A program made the position numbers and the translations under genes. This document shows positions 42,601 to 46,910 of a stretch of 64,000 bases of DNA, in pieces. Source of the stretch: Amphiura filiformis (Eukaryota > Echinodermata > Ophiuroidea > Amphilepidida > Amphiuridae); assembly GCF_039555335.1 (NCBI RefSeq), contig NC_092641.1, positions 34,559,548-34,623,547 of the forward strand, read 5' to 3'. The notes under the pieces are model-generated. The model had not been told where the DNA came from and did no database searches. It saw only the letters and a list, made by a program, of their open reading frames with translations. Positions within the stretch are counted from its first letter, which is position 1; each line of letters starts with the position of its first letter.

Positions 42601-45600
42601 TACGTATTTTGAAAAAATCATAGATAGTTTAAATTAAACATTTTATAACTAATTATCTAGGAAAAATTGAAGTCTGTAATTTGTTGTATTGGAAGAGCTC
42701 CGTAAAAAAGAACTATATACCAATTTTCTCAAAAAAGTCAAAAATTCAAGATAGACCAGTATGTGATGCACCCGACGATATGTTTGTACGTATAATTTAT
42801 ATGTAGGGTGTGCGTGTGTGTAAGCACGAGAAGGTTCGCTTTTGTGTTTTGTCAAAAGTGTCTCATATGAAAGTCCAATTTTAATCAGGGGCAGGGGGTA
42901 TTATGCGTGATATTTTTCACGTAAAATGGGCCTTTTTTCACGATCAGGCACTGTACGTCGGGCGGGTTGTACGTATACGCTGGCAAAGTTATGTAATAAT
43001 CGGATTAATTACCATAGCAATAGGTTAAAACAATTTTTGAATATATCGCGCTGCACTGGTACGTTCACGCGGTACCTCTGCATTGAACCATATCATGCTG
43101 ATCACTTGCACCAGTAAGATCTTTACAGTATATTTGAAAAGACGGGTATTGTATTGTAGAGGTAAAGAGATTAATTGTCCTACAATTTTTAGCGCCAAAA
43201 CTGCATCAAACCTTAACGTGTGTGTGCCCCAGGGCACTGCAAAAGTAAAGTGTCCGCCATTTTTAGGCAAATGAAAGCAGCTTCAGGACTATAAGTTACA
43301 ATGCACTGATGAGAGGTTCTGAACATGCGGGTAAGGTCCTCTAGTATTTCAATTGCCGTATAAGTTCCGAAAACTAGTACTTGTTTATAGATAATTACAC
43401 TTATACATAGAAAGCAAATTTATACTTCTACGCTACTCAAACTTGGTACACTCACCGGAGCGTTTTGACCGGGTCAACTGGCGTCTTCAGCGGATGTTAT
43501 TGCTCTGAAGATTGTTGTTGCTAGTGATGTAGTACTAATATCAAATTCACGCGCGAGGAAGAGGGAGACGGGCAACTCCCTATCCTCGATACGCTAATTT
43601 CACGAACAAAGGACGGATCGGTGAAAATCCAAGTCAGTATTATTTTGCTCGCACCATCCGCTGGAACACAAACTGAGTGTTGTGAGAACCCTGTTATACA
43701 GAGCGGAGACGGTTGTTACTGATCCTGACGACAGATCTAAGGAGATAAGACACGTGAAGGAGGTGCTACACGAGAGCGGCTATCAAGACTGGACATTGTT
43801 CAGGGCTCGTCCAAAACAGAAAGAACAAAATAAGGACAGCGACGAAGATAGCAATAAGAAGGGCATATTTGTTACCTTGCCTTACGTGGAAGGACTTTCG
43901 GAACGGCTGCGCAGGGCTTTCAACTCTGCAGGTGTTAGCACAGCTTTTAAACCTCAGAATACTCTGCGCAGATCTCTTGTCTCCCCAAAGGACAAAACGG
44001 AACAAGAAAAGCAATCTGGTGTCGTGTACAGCATCCCTTGCAAAGACTGTGACTCCCTATACATTGGCGAGTCTGGACGCAAGCTCGAAAAGAGGCTAAC
44101 AGAACATAAATCCAAAGCGGCCAGTTCCAAGTCAGCGATCAAGGAACACGTCGACAGGAGCAAAGGACACCAGATTGACTGGGAGAACGTAAAAGTGTTA
44201 GAAAGGGAGTCCAAGGACTTCCCTCGAAGGGTCTTGGAAGCAATCCATATCAGAACTAAAAGACCCAGACTGAACCGTGACAAAGGGTTGGACATCGACC
44301 CTGTCTGGGACAAGCTCCTGACCCCCCCGGAACCAAGGGGGCGGCACAACATCTTCAAGTTTGACGTCATCAACATCTGTGACGTCATCGGAGGTGTCCT
44401 AGTACTACATCACTAGCAACAACAATCTTCAGAGCAATAACATCCGCTGAAGACGCCGGTTGACCCGGTGAAAGCGCTCCGGTGAGTGTACCAAATTTGA
44501 GTAGCGTAGAAGTATAAAATTTGCTTTCTATTTACGTTTACCGCTACGTATGAATATACATCATTATACACTTATTCATGTTTAGAGGTACATTCCCAGA
44601 TCCATTTTGAGACTCCGTGGTCACGCATGATGCCCCTATGTCAATACCATTGCCCCTGGCGCGTAAATTTTTCTGCAACCATAACGGGACGCAAATTTTG
44701 TATTAAATCCTAACCCTAACCCTTTCCTTTGTGTTCCTATGGGTTATAATTTTTTTGCGTCCCGTTATGGTTGCAGAAAAAATGAAGCGCCCCGGGCAAT
44801 AAGACGACGTGCACAATATTTGAGTTTGACAATCTTTATTGAAACCGTAATTGAATATTTCTCAATTGTTTGTGCAGTGTTTGCCTATGTGTTGCCACAA
44901 GTATTTATCGATATCAATTCTTTTTGCAGACCCAAGAAGAAAGAAGCGTGACACAGAGGGTAAGTAACAGAGCAACAGACGGTGTAAACTATTTGCAATA
45001 ATTACAGGGTAGGCCTATAAATTTCTACCCAAATCAACTATTTCCACTGTTTGCCCTTTTTTCATCATCTAAACAGACAATCAACATTGCGGCCCCTACT
45101 GTGATTTGTTGGGTGGAATATGTGCTGGTAAGAATGACTTGGACGACACCTTTGAACCTGCATGCTTCTATCCTGCCTCTGCATTCACTGAAGATAGTAA
45201 GAATTTTGTCTCTTTCATTTTACGTTTCGTCCATTATCAACCTGATTGTAACTTGATTTGATATGTGGTTAAATCGTGTCCAGCTTCAATCCAACACCAA
45301 CACGTTTTCAACTATATATCAAGATGAAGATAACATCCTAGGGCATTCAAAACACCATTTTGCCAAAAGTTTATGATATATTCTACCCTAGAACCAACAT
45401 TTCTTTGGTAGTTGAGCGGCTCGATTTTTCGCAGTGGAGTATTGAACATGATGTAAACCATACCAAACTCTACAGCTCAGTGCCTCAGTGCTCAGTGTGA
45501 CATCAGTTGATGCATGGAACCAAACAACCTTCATACAATTTCAGAATTGTAATATTTTTCATATTTTGATGCTTGGATGATAAGAAAAACATCCACAGAG

Positions 45601-46910
45601 CACAACTATCACCAAAAAATTGGCATATCAGCCTTCATTTCAAACTTTTTTAATGCACCCGGTATGGTCAGCGAATGGAAACACTGGTTATTTCTTCAGT
45701 CAGATACGTGTAGGGTTGGACCTGATTTAGTGACGTGATCTCTTAAGGGAGCAAAAAAATGTTTAAAATGAACATTTTAAACGATATTCAGCCTTTCCCA
45801 ACATATCTTGACCAATTAAAAGTGAAATTATGATTCTCAAATTAATGCAGCATGTGCATTGCTAACCACGCGCTATCTACTGAAGATAGCAACATTCAGA
45901 TATGATAATCAGGCAGGGCCTAAGTTTTTGCTTCTCAACCTTTCAGATGCTTTTAATCTAGTCATTGGACACATGTAAAAGTTGAAACAAATGTTAATAT
46001 CTACAGATCTATTGTCAAGTATAGGCAATGCCATGTAGTTGAACTTACTAATGAAACCCGTCATCCCTTTTTGAAGGCTTTTCTTGTTTGGGGTTTTCTT
46101 GATTAATCTTGCTTGTAAATAGTCAAAATATGGAAATTAGGCAAGTCACAAGATTTTAAATACCATTCCAGTGCTCAGTGGCGTTGAGTGAATCATCATA
46201 TTGGGGAGGCACCGACCATGGTGGGGGGAGCTGTGCAGGGGGGTATAAGCCGTTTTTCGGAAATTTTCGTGTGGGATTTTCAAAATTTTCAAATCGATTG
46301 GGGAACGTGCCCCCACCCCATGACGCTACACCACTGTTAACGTACTTAACCACGGGTAGAAGTCAGGACACACATAATTACACACTATTCAACTTGAGTA
46401 TCCACCATTCCGGGAAATGTGCATGTGAGCCTGGAATGTGGGGCAGTGGTGCGAATTGTAAGCTGGGATTACATAGGATGATCCTGCAACTGCAACTGCC
46501 GGGGAGCTTTCAAAGGGGACCCTTGACCACCGCACAAATTAGTTTTGCTGCAGGCCTGAAATTATATAAGCCCAGAGGATGATATATCACTGAAATATAC
46601 TTATGAATAAATATTATCAAATTTATTTCAATTATTTTTTTTTACAATCGATTTAATAGAGCACCATGTCCATAGTGACCCAGGCAGCGGTGAAGTGATA
46701 ATAGAGCACAATGAGCATAGTGAGCCAGGCAGCGGTGAAGTGGACTATTCCCAATCCTTCTACTCCGGATACCTATTTCTCTACATCTTGCTGACCATTG
46801 TATGCCTTGTTGTGTGCATACAATCCTTTTTTGTATGCCGCCTTGTCACCAAACGTATTGGCGGCAAATTCAAATCTGAAAAGGCTGTTGATGAGAAGGA
46901 TTTCTATTAG
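1100..46910 (+). CDS. Large type I transmembrane protein with HYR (hyalin) and EGF domains, 33 visible exons, 5' partial
   Basis: The exons listed below join into one continuous frame of 6443 nt, about 2147 residues, ending at TAG 46908-46910. All internal exons begin and end in phase 1, the arrangement that allows exon shuffling. Domain order is EGF, 13 HYR, 9 EGF, HYR, 4 EGF, 2 HYR, half EGF, furin-like linker, Cys-rich segment, TM helix, short tail. HYR is an Ig-like fold found in hyalin and in many adhesion proteins; with EGF units it points to an extracellular adhesion or recognition role, ligand unknown. No signal peptide is visible because the N-terminal exons lie outside the window. 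The N-terminal HYR domains carry four cysteines, the membrane-proximal ones two. Domain calls are firm; exon linkage is inferred from phase and splice sites, not from transcripts. Confidence 0.85.
1482..1838. mobile_element. Palindromic MITE with TTAA target duplication (piggyBac-type)
   Basis: GGGGTACTACACCC at the left and its complement at the right, flanked by TTAA at 1478-1481 and 1839-1842. The whole 357 bp folds back on itself around 1650. It sits in the left arm of the giant foldback; the right arm (about 8985) has a single TTAA and no insert. Confidence 0.8.
3168..3359. mobile_element. Short palindromic MITE with 3-bp duplication
   Basis: 192 bp, ends GGGACCGTTTACA and complement, inner palindrome TTGTTAGGGGGGCCTGATGC. 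Flanked by TTG at 3165-3167 and 3360-3362. The opposite arm near 5137 shows the empty site. A 3-bp duplication with GG-starting ends suits a PIF/Harbinger type; that assignment is tentative. Confidence 0.7.
4082..4239. repeat. Loop of the giant foldback, also present elsewhere
   Basis: The loop sequence recurs in inverse orientation at about 30334-30490 and partly at 9500-9590, so it belongs to a dispersed repeat. Confidence 0.6.
6243..8928. mobile_element. 2.7-kb element with about 79-bp terminal inverted repeats
   Basis: Both ends read AGGTGCGCTTCAGACTCC inward, followed by matching TACGTGCAATATTGTATG and TTTTTCGTGACGTCA stretches, about 79 bp nearly identical. It interrupts the right arm of the giant foldback between ATTGAC and GACCGCG. 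No transposase frame is visible, so it is non-autonomous. Its centre holds AATA-rich simple sequence (8460-8575). Confidence 0.75.
9950..10260. repeat. Dispersed repeat related to the Helitron-like elements
   Basis: It shares the AAAATGCTTCTT, CAGATTA, GGCACAGAGATG and GTGTCTATGG order with 14090-14450 and with 57690-58400, including GGTCAAAGG-type segments. It ends upstream of the HYR exon at 10716. Confidence 0.6.
10716..10982 (+). CDS. Exon: divergent HYR domain 1
   Basis: 89 codons, acceptor ATGCTAG, donor G/GTAGGT, phase 1-1. It opens with IQCPG and closes with SCTFTV, the two cysteines that frame a hyalin repeat. The central FPxG motif is degenerate. First of 12 consecutive HYR exons. 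Confidence 0.8.
11347..11549. mobile_element. hAT-type MITE with exact 8-bp target duplication
   Basis: 203 bp with ends CAATGGCGTAGCCAG and CTGGCCACGCCACTG, flanked by CACATAAG at 11339-11346 and 11550-11557. An 8-bp duplication and CA(G/A) ends are hAT features. Overlapping frames on both strands here are not genes. Confidence 0.85.
11826..12089 (+). CDS. Exon: HYR domain 2
   Basis: 88 codons, acceptor ATTCACAG, phase 1-1. It has GIVCPQ at the start, [18 protein letters not shown] in the second half and VCTF near the end, with four cysteines. It closely resembles the exon at 14512-14772 (GIVCPQ, SGLSAQ, ITYTYN and EMY are shared), so the two are tandem duplicates. The acceptor tracts are also alike. 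Confidence 0.9.
12090..14511. other. Intron between HYR exons 2 and 3
   Basis: No gene seen. It holds an AT-rich stretch, a tract near 13290-13380 that recurs around 62575-62640 (GCACAATCCAG motif, probably the end of a retroelement), and at 14090-14450 a copy of the Helitron-like repeat. Confidence 0.6.
14512..14772 (+). CDS. Exon: HYR domain 3
   Basis: 87 codons, acceptor ATTCACAG, donor G/GTACCA, phase 1-1. Paralogous to the previous exon, with the same four cysteine positions and the same GIVCPQ start. DMDGND replaces DTDGNS before the final Cys. Confidence 0.9.
15491..15748 (+). CDS. Exon: HYR domain 4
   Basis: 86 codons, acceptor CTGTTAG, donor G/GTAAAC, phase 1-1. Motifs are [32 protein letters not shown] and DYCEFNV. 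It has three cysteines. FPLGSRTV is a clear hyalin-repeat FPxGxTxV box. Confidence 0.9.
16002..17637. mobile_element. 1.64-kb element with 8-bp target duplication
   Basis: Ends CCCGGGGGGGCCACTGG and complement; inner matches continue through TCATTGACAAGGGGGTATC. Exact 8-bp flanks CATACGAC at 15994-16001 and 17638-17645. The left end carries sub-repeats around CACCCTAAACAAGTA. No transposase seen. The 8-bp duplication suggests a hAT-like, non-autonomous element. Confidence 0.85.
17961..18227 (+). CDS. Exon: HYR domain 5 (four-Cys type)
   Basis: 89 codons, acceptor CTTTTTCAG, donor G/GTAAAT, phase 1-1. Cysteines lie in ITCAAD, ISCTE, VDDCG and [18 protein letters not shown] is the FPxGxTxV equivalent. 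From here the array takes on a regular four-Cys form. Confidence 0.9.
18389..18643 (+). CDS. Exon: HYR domain 6 (four-Cys type)
   Basis: 85 codons, acceptor TTTGCAG, donor G/GTATGT, phase 1-1. Cysteines lie in LICPQD, VPCG, SSDCGN and [21 protein letters not shown] forms the C-terminal box. Only 161 bp separate it from the previous exon. Confidence 0.9.
18644..19707. other. Intron with a small TIR element
   Basis: No gene. An insert at about 19031-19373 is bounded by AAAGGGGCGT and its complement. The rest shows nothing recognisable. Confidence 0.45.
19708..19980 (+). CDS. Exon: HYR domain 7 (four-Cys type)
   Basis: 91 codons, acceptor TTTTCAG, donor G/GTAAAT, phase 1-1. Cysteines lie in LSCED, VPCGT, VVCGE and [22 protein letters not shown] marks the second half. 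There is a small insertion before the last Cys compared with its neighbours. Confidence 0.9.
20360..20632 (+). CDS. Exon: HYR domain 8 (four-Cys type)
   Basis: 91 codons, acceptor TCTTCAG, donor G/GTAGAA, phase 1-1. Cysteines lie in IFCAP, LPCLS, DDCDY and [22 protein letters not shown] occupies the FPxGxTxV position. Confidence 0.9.
20705..20868 (-). repeat. tRNA-derived SINE-like sequence
   Basis: On the minus strand an A-box-like TTAGATCAATCGGTAATGC is followed about 35 nt on by GGATCGAATCCC, a B-box match, as in a tRNA head. The anticodon stem does not pair, so this is not a functional tRNA. An unrelated tail follows. Confidence 0.5.
21085..21455. repeat. Tandem sub-repeat element with AACGTTGG core
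   Basis: Units of about 60 bp built on AACGTTGG, TTTTAAGGTTGGC and CCGACC run across this span, ending GCTATCTGGGTAGG. It resembles dispersed MITEs with GTTGG sub-repeats. The left terminus is unclear. Confidence 0.55.
21853..22395 (+). CDS. Exon: two HYR domains (9 and 10) in a single exon
   Basis: 181 codons, acceptor AAATTATAG, donor G/GTAAGT, phase 1-1. It is twice the length of every other HYR exon and holds two complete four-Cys domains (VTCNN to NCTS, then ITCGV to FCNT). The first ends NVTG at about 22121, exactly where a splice donor falls in the neighbours, and the second starts six codons later. This fits loss of one intron from a former pair of exons. Confidence 0.92.
22396..24025. 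other. Intron containing a 490-bp palindrome
   Basis: Sequence 23268-23480 is repeated inverted at 23550-23761 (AAGTCTGCACAAAAAGTAAC at one end, complement at the other), a foldback element. The remainder has no gene. Confidence 0.65.
24026..24304 (+). CDS. Exon: HYR domain 11 (four-Cys type)
   Basis: 93 codons with no internal Met, acceptor TTTGCAG, donor G/GTAAAT, phase 1-1. Cysteines lie in ISCAAD, IQCAS, DDCGP and [19 protein letters not shown] is the C-terminal box. Confidence 0.9.
25140..25409 (+). CDS. Exon: HYR domain 12 (four-Cys type)
   Basis: 90 codons, acceptor ATTTATAG, donor G/GTAAAA, phase 1-1. Cysteines lie in ISCTRD, VPCGI, DDCRV and [19 protein letters not shown] follows. 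An ATG-based ORF search misses it because its only Met codon is close to the end. Confidence 0.9.
25744..26016 (+). CDS. Exon: HYR domain 13 (four-Cys type)
   Basis: 91 codons, acceptor CTTGCAG, donor T/GTAGGT, phase 1-1. Cysteines lie in IQCPS, SICNG, DDTCVD and [22 protein letters not shown] is the box. Last of the long HYR run. A palindromic MITE-like hairpin begins about 20 bp into the next intron. Confidence 0.9.
26037..26130. repeat. Short palindrome next to HYR exon 13
   Basis: AAATTCACTACAGCAGTG and ATTCCTCAATTGCGAT are repeated inverted after a loop of about 11 nt, giving arms of about 37 nt. Confidence 0.6.
26639..26800. repeat. Palindromic MITE
   Basis: CAATAATAACTGCGCACCAT and CTATTTTG at the left recur inverted at 26770-26798, and GTTTTGTTTTGGG pairs with CCCAAAACAAAAC inside. 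Confidence 0.6.
27043..27465. mobile_element. Palindromic foldback element, about 420 bp
   Basis: Arms of about 190 bp start GACCGCGCAATAGAGTACCG on the left and end with the approximate complement on the right, meeting near 27250 in an AATTGGCCTGGTTC palindrome. It lies in the intron before the EGF array. Confidence 0.75.
27750..27869 (+). CDS. Exon: EGF-like domain with extra cysteines
   Basis: 40 codons, acceptor CGTTATAG, donor A/GTAAGT, phase 1-1. Core CQNGGQC with eight cysteines in total, two more than a standard EGF (CVCPPC near the end). First of three consecutive Cys-enriched EGF-like exons. Confidence 0.88.
27870..28967. other. Intron with small TIR element
   Basis: AAGGCCCATTCAGTG near 28326 and its complement near 28695 bound a segment of about 390 bp. 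GTTAGACCAG/CTGGTCTAAC forms a hairpin at 28176-28208. Nothing else seen. Confidence 0.5.
28968..29084 (+). CDS. Exon: Cys-rich EGF-like domain
   Basis: 39 codons, acceptor TTCTCCAG, donor C/GTACGT, phase 1-1. Nine cysteines, including CSCHKC and CMCVGC, around a CQNGAMC core. The odd number suggests pairing with a neighbouring domain or one free Cys. Confidence 0.82.
29443..29556 (+). CDS. Exon: divergent EGF-like domain
   Basis: 38 codons, acceptor CATTCCAG, donor G/GTAAGT, phase 1-1. Seven cysteines (DPC, NPC, YRC, GSC, NCEC, NC). The NGG core is replaced by CGGYRC. Two odd-numbered domains side by side (nine and seven Cys) could share an interdomain disulfide; this is inference. Confidence 0.8.
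29570..29815. repeat. Degenerate ATGTTATATC simple repeat
   Basis: Repeated ATGTCATGTTATGTTAT-like units directly after the donor of the exon ending at 29556. Confidence 0.7.
29986..30126 (+). CDS. Exon: EGF-like domain
   Basis: 47 codons, acceptor CGCACAG, donor G/GTAAGT, phase 1-1. Six canonical cysteines with FPCQNGGTC and [12 protein letters not shown]. An N-terminal extension of about eight residues precedes the first Cys. Confidence 0.92.
30541..30616. repeat. 76-nt hairpin repeat
   Basis: CTCCTACG, AGCCAGTTTGGTTA and CCCTCCAC pair with downstream complements around CACGTG. A related AGCCAGTTTGGTTTTGG stretch near 36980 shows it is a dispersed MITE rather than a unique RNA gene. Confidence 0.55.
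30897..31037 (+). CDS. Exon: EGF-like domain
   Basis: 47 codons, acceptor ATTTCAG, donor G/GTAAGT, phase 1-1. Six cysteines (ACNNRPC, FGEC, YTCLC, GRNC). The third-to-fourth Cys loop is longer than in its neighbours. No long ATG-initiated ORF marks it. Confidence 0.9.
31585..32079 (+). mobile_element. Possible Helitron-like element
   Basis: It starts near TCTTAATACTAATAACGGCG and ends CCGCGAAATCTAG before TT, with GC-rich sequence before the CTAG. No coding frame; assignment tentative. Confidence 0.35.
32151..32300 (+). CDS. Exon: EGF-like domain
   Basis: 50 codons, acceptor TGTTACAG, donor A/GTAAGA, phase 1-1. Six cysteines with CRNGGTC and [12 protein letters not shown], and an enlarged central loop. 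Confidence 0.92.
32542..33232. mobile_element. MITE with CCCAGCAAACACAAAA ends and AACGTTTT sub-repeats
   Basis: Inverted ends CCCAGCAAACACAAAA and TTTTGTGTTTGCTGGG bracket 691 bp filled with AAAACGTTTT and ACATTTAAATGTCGGG sub-repeats. No target duplication is evident. Confidence 0.75.
33454..33564 (+). CDS. Exon: EGF-like domain
   Basis: 37 codons, acceptor TTTTTAAG, donor G/GTACGG, phase 1-1. Compact six-Cys EGF with NPCQNAGTC and [13 protein letters not shown] long AAT microsatellite starts 20 bp after the donor. Confidence 0.9.
33583..33683 (+). repeat. AAT trinucleotide microsatellite
   Basis: About 100 bp of ATA/AAT repeats right after the EGF exon ending at 33564; probably length-variable. 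Confidence 0.9.
33949..34068 (+). CDS. Exon: EGF-like domain, copy A of a recent duplication
   Basis: 40 codons, acceptor CTTTGCAG, donor G/GTACGC, phase 1-1. Six cysteines, CQNGGTC core. Nearly identical to the exon at 34194-34313, including about 25 bp of intron before the acceptor. Repeat period 245 bp. Confidence 0.93.
34194..34313 (+). CDS. Exon: EGF-like domain, copy B of a recent duplication
   Basis: 40 codons, acceptor CTTTGCAG, donor C/GTAAGC, phase 1-1. Differs from copy A at only a handful of residues (for example R to G before the second Cys, M to I in the CTC strand), mostly outside the cysteines. Confidence 0.93.
34314..35586. other. Intron without recognised features
   Basis: 1.27 kb of AT-rich sequence; no exon, TIR or long repeat seen. 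Confidence 0.5.
35587..35826 (+). CDS. Exon: canonical HYR domain 14
   Basis: 80 codons, acceptor CATTGCAG, donor G/GTAATT, phase 1-1. It has LICPTNQ, then [15 protein letters not shown] and CTFTVTV, a textbook hyalin-repeat ending, with two cysteines only. An open frame reads on into the intron to 36152 but crosses repeat sequence. Confidence 0.93.
35827..36714. other. Intron with repeat at its start
   Basis: A palindromic G/C-tract repeat (GGGGCA...TGCCCC) covers about 35870-36020. The rest is featureless. Confidence 0.45.
36715..36822 (+). CDS. Exon: EGF-like domain
   Basis: 36 codons, acceptor CAATTTAG, donor G/GTAAAT, phase 1-1. Six cysteines with NPCRNRATC and [12 protein letters not shown]. 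Confidence 0.92.
37197..37417. mobile_element. MITE of the GGGGCTGTGCAA family
   Basis: It starts GGGGCTGTGCAAGAATTTTG and ends ATAATTATTGCACAG. Related sequences lie at 29215-29300, 39400-39490 and 48745-49027. Confidence 0.6.
37476..37589 (+). CDS. Exon: calcium-binding EGF domain
   Basis: 38 codons, acceptor CTTTATAG, donor A/GTAAGT, phase 1-1. It begins DINEC and has the N-D-x-N-Q-F-S-C stretch of calcium-binding EGFs, ending [10 protein letters not shown]. The exon end at 37589 was chosen over a weaker donor three bases upstream. Confidence 0.92.
38258..38371 (+). CDS. Exon: calcium-binding EGF domain
   Basis: 38 codons, acceptor TTAACAG, donor C/GTAAGT, phase 1-1. It begins NIDEC and has [15 protein letters not shown] and [10 protein letters not shown], the calcium-binding EGF consensus. 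Same length as the preceding exon and probably its tandem copy. Confidence 0.93.
38799..38930 (+). CDS. Exon: EGF-like domain
   Basis: 44 codons, acceptor TTTTCCAG, donor G/GTAAGT, phase 1-1. Six cysteines (LCTPRPC, NGGYC, YYCIC, SRC). Last complete EGF before the membrane-proximal HYR pair. Confidence 0.92.
39620..39868 (+). CDS. Exon: canonical HYR domain 15
   Basis: 83 codons, acceptor TTTTGCAG, donor G/GTAAGT, phase 1-1. It has [19 protein letters not shown], then [19 protein letters not shown] and MCVFAVTV, the best HYR match in the window. A 239-codon frame on the opposite strand overlaps it and is a shadow. Confidence 0.95.
40040..40720. repeat. Degenerate tandem repeat on GTTCGCTAGTCNGAAAATA
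   Basis: Two blocks (40045-40200 and 40555-40715) of units of about 20-24 bp, separated by unrelated sequence, in the intron before the last HYR exon. Confidence 0.65.
41108..41371 (+). CDS. Exon: divergent HYR domain 16
   Basis: 88 codons, acceptor TTATGCAG, donor G/GTATGT, phase 1-1. It has [26 protein letters not shown] and ATCTYRVFV. The FPxG box and closing C-T-x-R-V-F-V strand fit HYR, but the middle is unusual. Confidence 0.85.
41372..42276. other. Intron without recognised features
   Basis: No repeat or exon identified. A 94-codon minus-strand frame at 41897-42181 shows no motif. Confidence 0.45.
42277..42363 (+). CDS. Exon: half EGF (first four cysteines only)
   Basis: 29 codons, acceptor TTTACAG, donor G/GTAATT, phase 1-1. 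CDSNPC, then MRC and YLCGPI match the first four cysteines of an EGF. The last two, normally in the same exon, are missing, and the following exon supplies none. It is either a reduced domain or pairs with the Cys-rich exon at 45077. Confidence 0.82.
42408..42781. mobile_element. Palindromic MITE, about 374 bp
   Basis: ATATCGTCGGACGCATCACA and TACTGGTCTATCTCGA at the left recur inverted at the right end. A second inner palindrome surrounds CAATTGCGATTTTCT. It begins 45 bp after the half-EGF exon. Confidence 0.7.
42893..43270. repeat. Fragments of two dispersed elements
   Basis: 42893-42960 matches the right terminus of the 1.64-kb element at 16002-17637 (GGGGGTAT, CACGTAAAA, GGCACTGTACGT). 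42985-43120 matches the palindrome at 48126-48430 (TAATAATCGGATTAA, ACCATAGCAATAGG). Confidence 0.6.
43409..44532 (+). mobile_element. 5'-truncated Penelope-like retroelement flanked by inverted repeats
   Basis: About 122 bp at 43409-43530 (TAGAAAGCAAATTTATACTT start) are repeated inverted at 44399-44532. Between them lie the end of a reverse transcriptase and a GIY-YIG endonuclease. Penelope elements carry terminal repeats that can end up inverted. The element sits inside the intron upstream of the furin-like microexon. Confidence 0.85.
43530..44416 (+). pseudogene. Penelope-type RT remnant plus GIY-YIG endonuclease
   Basis: From about 43530 an RT C-terminal segment ([14 protein letters not shown]) reads in one frame. 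A frameshift with a short deletion near 43635 leads into the open frame that includes 43682-44416 ([14 protein letters not shown] and onward). That frame codes a GIY-YIG nuclease: VYSIPC, then [20 protein letters not shown], and an HNIFKF end. The RT palm core (GTAMGSP, YVDD) is missing, so the copy is 5'-truncated and broken. Its closest relative here is 54491-55786. Confidence 0.85.
44930..44959 (+). CDS. 30-nt microexon coding a furin-like cleavage site
   Basis: Ten codons between a strong acceptor (CTTTTTGCAG) and a strong G/GTAAGT donor, phase 1-1. The product is P-R-R-K-K-R-D-T-E with an Asp completed from the upstream exon. RRKKR fits the furin consensus R-x-K/R-R. It lies between the ectodomain and the membrane-proximal Cys-rich segment, so cleavage there would release or split the ectodomain. 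Skipping it would keep the frame. Splicing is inferred. Confidence 0.75.
45077..45196 (+). CDS. Exon: membrane-proximal Cys-rich segment
   Basis: 40 codons, acceptor CTAAACAG, donor A/GTAAGA, phase 1-1. It has CGPYC, GGIC and PACFYP, four cysteines and an acidic stretch (DLDDTFE). No family recognised. It joins the TM exon in frame as (a)AG, Lys. Confidence 0.78.
46175..46457. repeat. hAT-like remnant followed by EGF-like half motif
   Basis: CAGTGGCGTTGAG near 46176 and ATGACGCTACACCACTG near 46320-46336 resemble the termini of the hAT MITE at 11347, without a matching duplication. Just downstream, 46417-46457 codes [14 protein letters not shown], an EGF C-terminal pattern before a GTAAGC donor. 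No acceptor gives the right phase, so it is not counted as an exon. Confidence 0.45.
46660..46910 (+). CDS. Terminal exon: 15-residue tandem repeat, transmembrane helix, short cytoplasmic tail
   Basis: Acceptor ATTTAATAG, 82 codons plus TAG. It starts with two copies of a 15-residue unit (HSDPGSGEV and HSEPGSGEV versions), then a hydrophobic stretch from about YLFLYILL to SFFVC that forms one membrane helix. The tail has 23 residues, is basic next to the membrane (RLVTKR, GGKFK) and ends EKDFY. Type I topology follows from the EGF and HYR ectodomain. The second repeat copy also duplicates the ATAG/AG acceptor at 46703-46704. Confidence 0.88.

Noticed and set aside
43766-44388. Minus-strand frames of 82 and 144 codons
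   Set aside because: Shadows of the Penelope GIY-YIG frame.
44739-44951. 70-codon plus-strand frame overlapping the furin-like microexon
   Set aside because: Different frame from the microexon, crosses the polypyrimidine tract, no homology.
46399-46457. EGF C-terminal-like piece ([14 protein letters not shown]) with a GTAAGC donor as another exon of the large gene
   Set aside because: No acceptor AG gives phase 1 after the exon ending at 45196, and joining its T to the TM exon makes TAG. Kept only as a possible relic or soluble-form exon.
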